Shown: in pieces, positions 5,824-6,205 of the stretch
How the letters are laid out: the number at the start of each line of letters is the position of its first letter
Position numbering within the stretch: position 1 is the first letter of the stretch
Assembly: GCA_015657435.1 (NCBI GenBank)
Contig: JADLKH010000004.1
Coordinates: forward strand, 280,488 to 286,692
From: Synergistales bacterium
GTDB taxonomy: Bacteria; Synergistota; Synergistia; Synergistales; 79-D21
Reading direction: 5' to 3'
Length of the DNA stretch: 6,205 nt
Translations under genes and position numbers: made by a program
The notes under the pieces: model-generated
Told to the model about the DNA's origin: nothing
What the model saw: the letters and a program-made list of their open reading frames with translations, nothing else
The model's database searches: none

Positions 5824-5825
5824 TG

Positions 5826-6205
5826 ATGGCCGTGTACGGAAAAGCTTGGGAAATTCTGAAGGAAACGGATCCGCAGATCGCGGAGGTCATCCGCCGGGAG
5901 GCTCGTCGGCAGCAAAGCCAGATCGAGCTGATCGCCTCGGAGAACGTCGTTTCTCCCGCCGTCCTGGAGGCGATGGGTTCGGTCCTGACGAACAAGTATG
6001 CGGAGGGATACCCCGGCAGGCGCTACTATGGCGGCTGCGAAGAGGTGGATGTGGCCGAGGAACTGGCCCGCGAGCGGGCGAAGCGCCTATTCGGGGCGGA
6101 TCACGCCAACGTCCAGCCCCATTCCGGCTCCCAGGCCAACATGGCGGTCTACTTCGCGGCACTGAAGCCGGGCGACACGATCCTGGCGATGAACCTGGCC
6201 CACGG
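5826..6205 (+). CDS. glyA: serine hydroxymethyltransferase, N-terminal part (runs off right edge)
   Basis: The first 126 residues of GlyA, a cytoplasmic PLP enzyme that interconverts serine and glycine while moving a one-carbon unit to and from tetrahydrofolate. Family-specific segments are [38 protein letters not shown], a V-D-V-A-E-E-L-A-R helix, and [16 protein letters not shown]. The reading frame stays open to the edge; the PLP lysine lies beyond it. The start is ambiguous. The ATG at 5826 is only 2 bases after AAGGAG, while the in-frame GTG at 5832 is 8 bases after it and gives MYGKAWEIL, which fits the usual short N-terminus. It is divergent from gyrB. Confidence 0.96.
   Translation, partial: MAVYGKAWEILKETDPQIAEVIRREARRQQSQIELIASENVVSPAVLEAMGSVLTNKYAEGYPGRRYYGGCEEVDVAEELARERAKRLFGADHANVQPHSGSQANMAVYFAALKPGDTILAMNLAH

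Noticed and set aside
5700..5825. Small RNA or tRNA gene in the gyrB-glyA spacer
   Set aside because: No cloverleaf or stable hairpin with a T run was found; the AT-rich content is explained by promoters.

Overview
This window looks like a GC-rich bacterial chromosome, most likely from the phylum Synergistota. The main lineage clue is the C-terminus of a secreted protein: a Ser/Gly/Cys motif, a hydrophobic stretch and a short basic tail, which resembles the Synergist-CTERM sorting signal. This assignment is inference from that motif and general composition, not from any search.

Layout, left to right. (1) Positions 1-66 hold the first 22 codons of a minus-strand gene that runs off the left edge. 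Its leader has a likely promoter and a hairpin that covers its ribosome binding site. (2) Positions 155-185 are a perfect GC-rich hairpin, the probable terminator of the next gene. (3) Positions 202-1550 (minus) encode an exported parallel beta-helix protein with a C-terminal anchor. The gene is split by a one-base frameshift near 896-899. (4) Positions 1551-1831 are intergenic and hold a promoter, a 7+7 bp palindrome overlapping its -10 box, and a strong UUCG-loop terminator after gyrB. (5) Positions 1832-5425 (minus) encode DNA gyrase subunit B (1197 residues), interrupted by a 563-residue intein exactly in the TOPRIM metal-binding motif. The intein carries a LAGLIDADG endonuclease and an XRE/Cro-type helix-turn-helix. 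(6) Positions 5422-5649 (minus) encode a 75-residue protein whose stop overlaps the gyrB start (ATGA); it resembles RemB/DUF370 proteins. (7) Positions 5650-5825 are an AT-rich divergent promoter region. (8) Positions 5826-6205 (plus) are the start of glyA, serine hydroxymethyltransferase, cut by the right edge.

The small gene and gyrB form a coupled two-gene operon read leftward from an extended -10 promoter and ended by the terminator at 1771-1798. glyA is read the opposite way from a promoter immediately beside it. GyrB can only be active once the intein has spliced itself out, because the intein separates the catalytic Asp pair from the rest of the TOPRIM domain. The most notable feature is the composite intein (splicing domain, DNA-binding HTH, homing endonuclease). 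I see no CRISPR array, insertion sequence, tRNA or rRNA.
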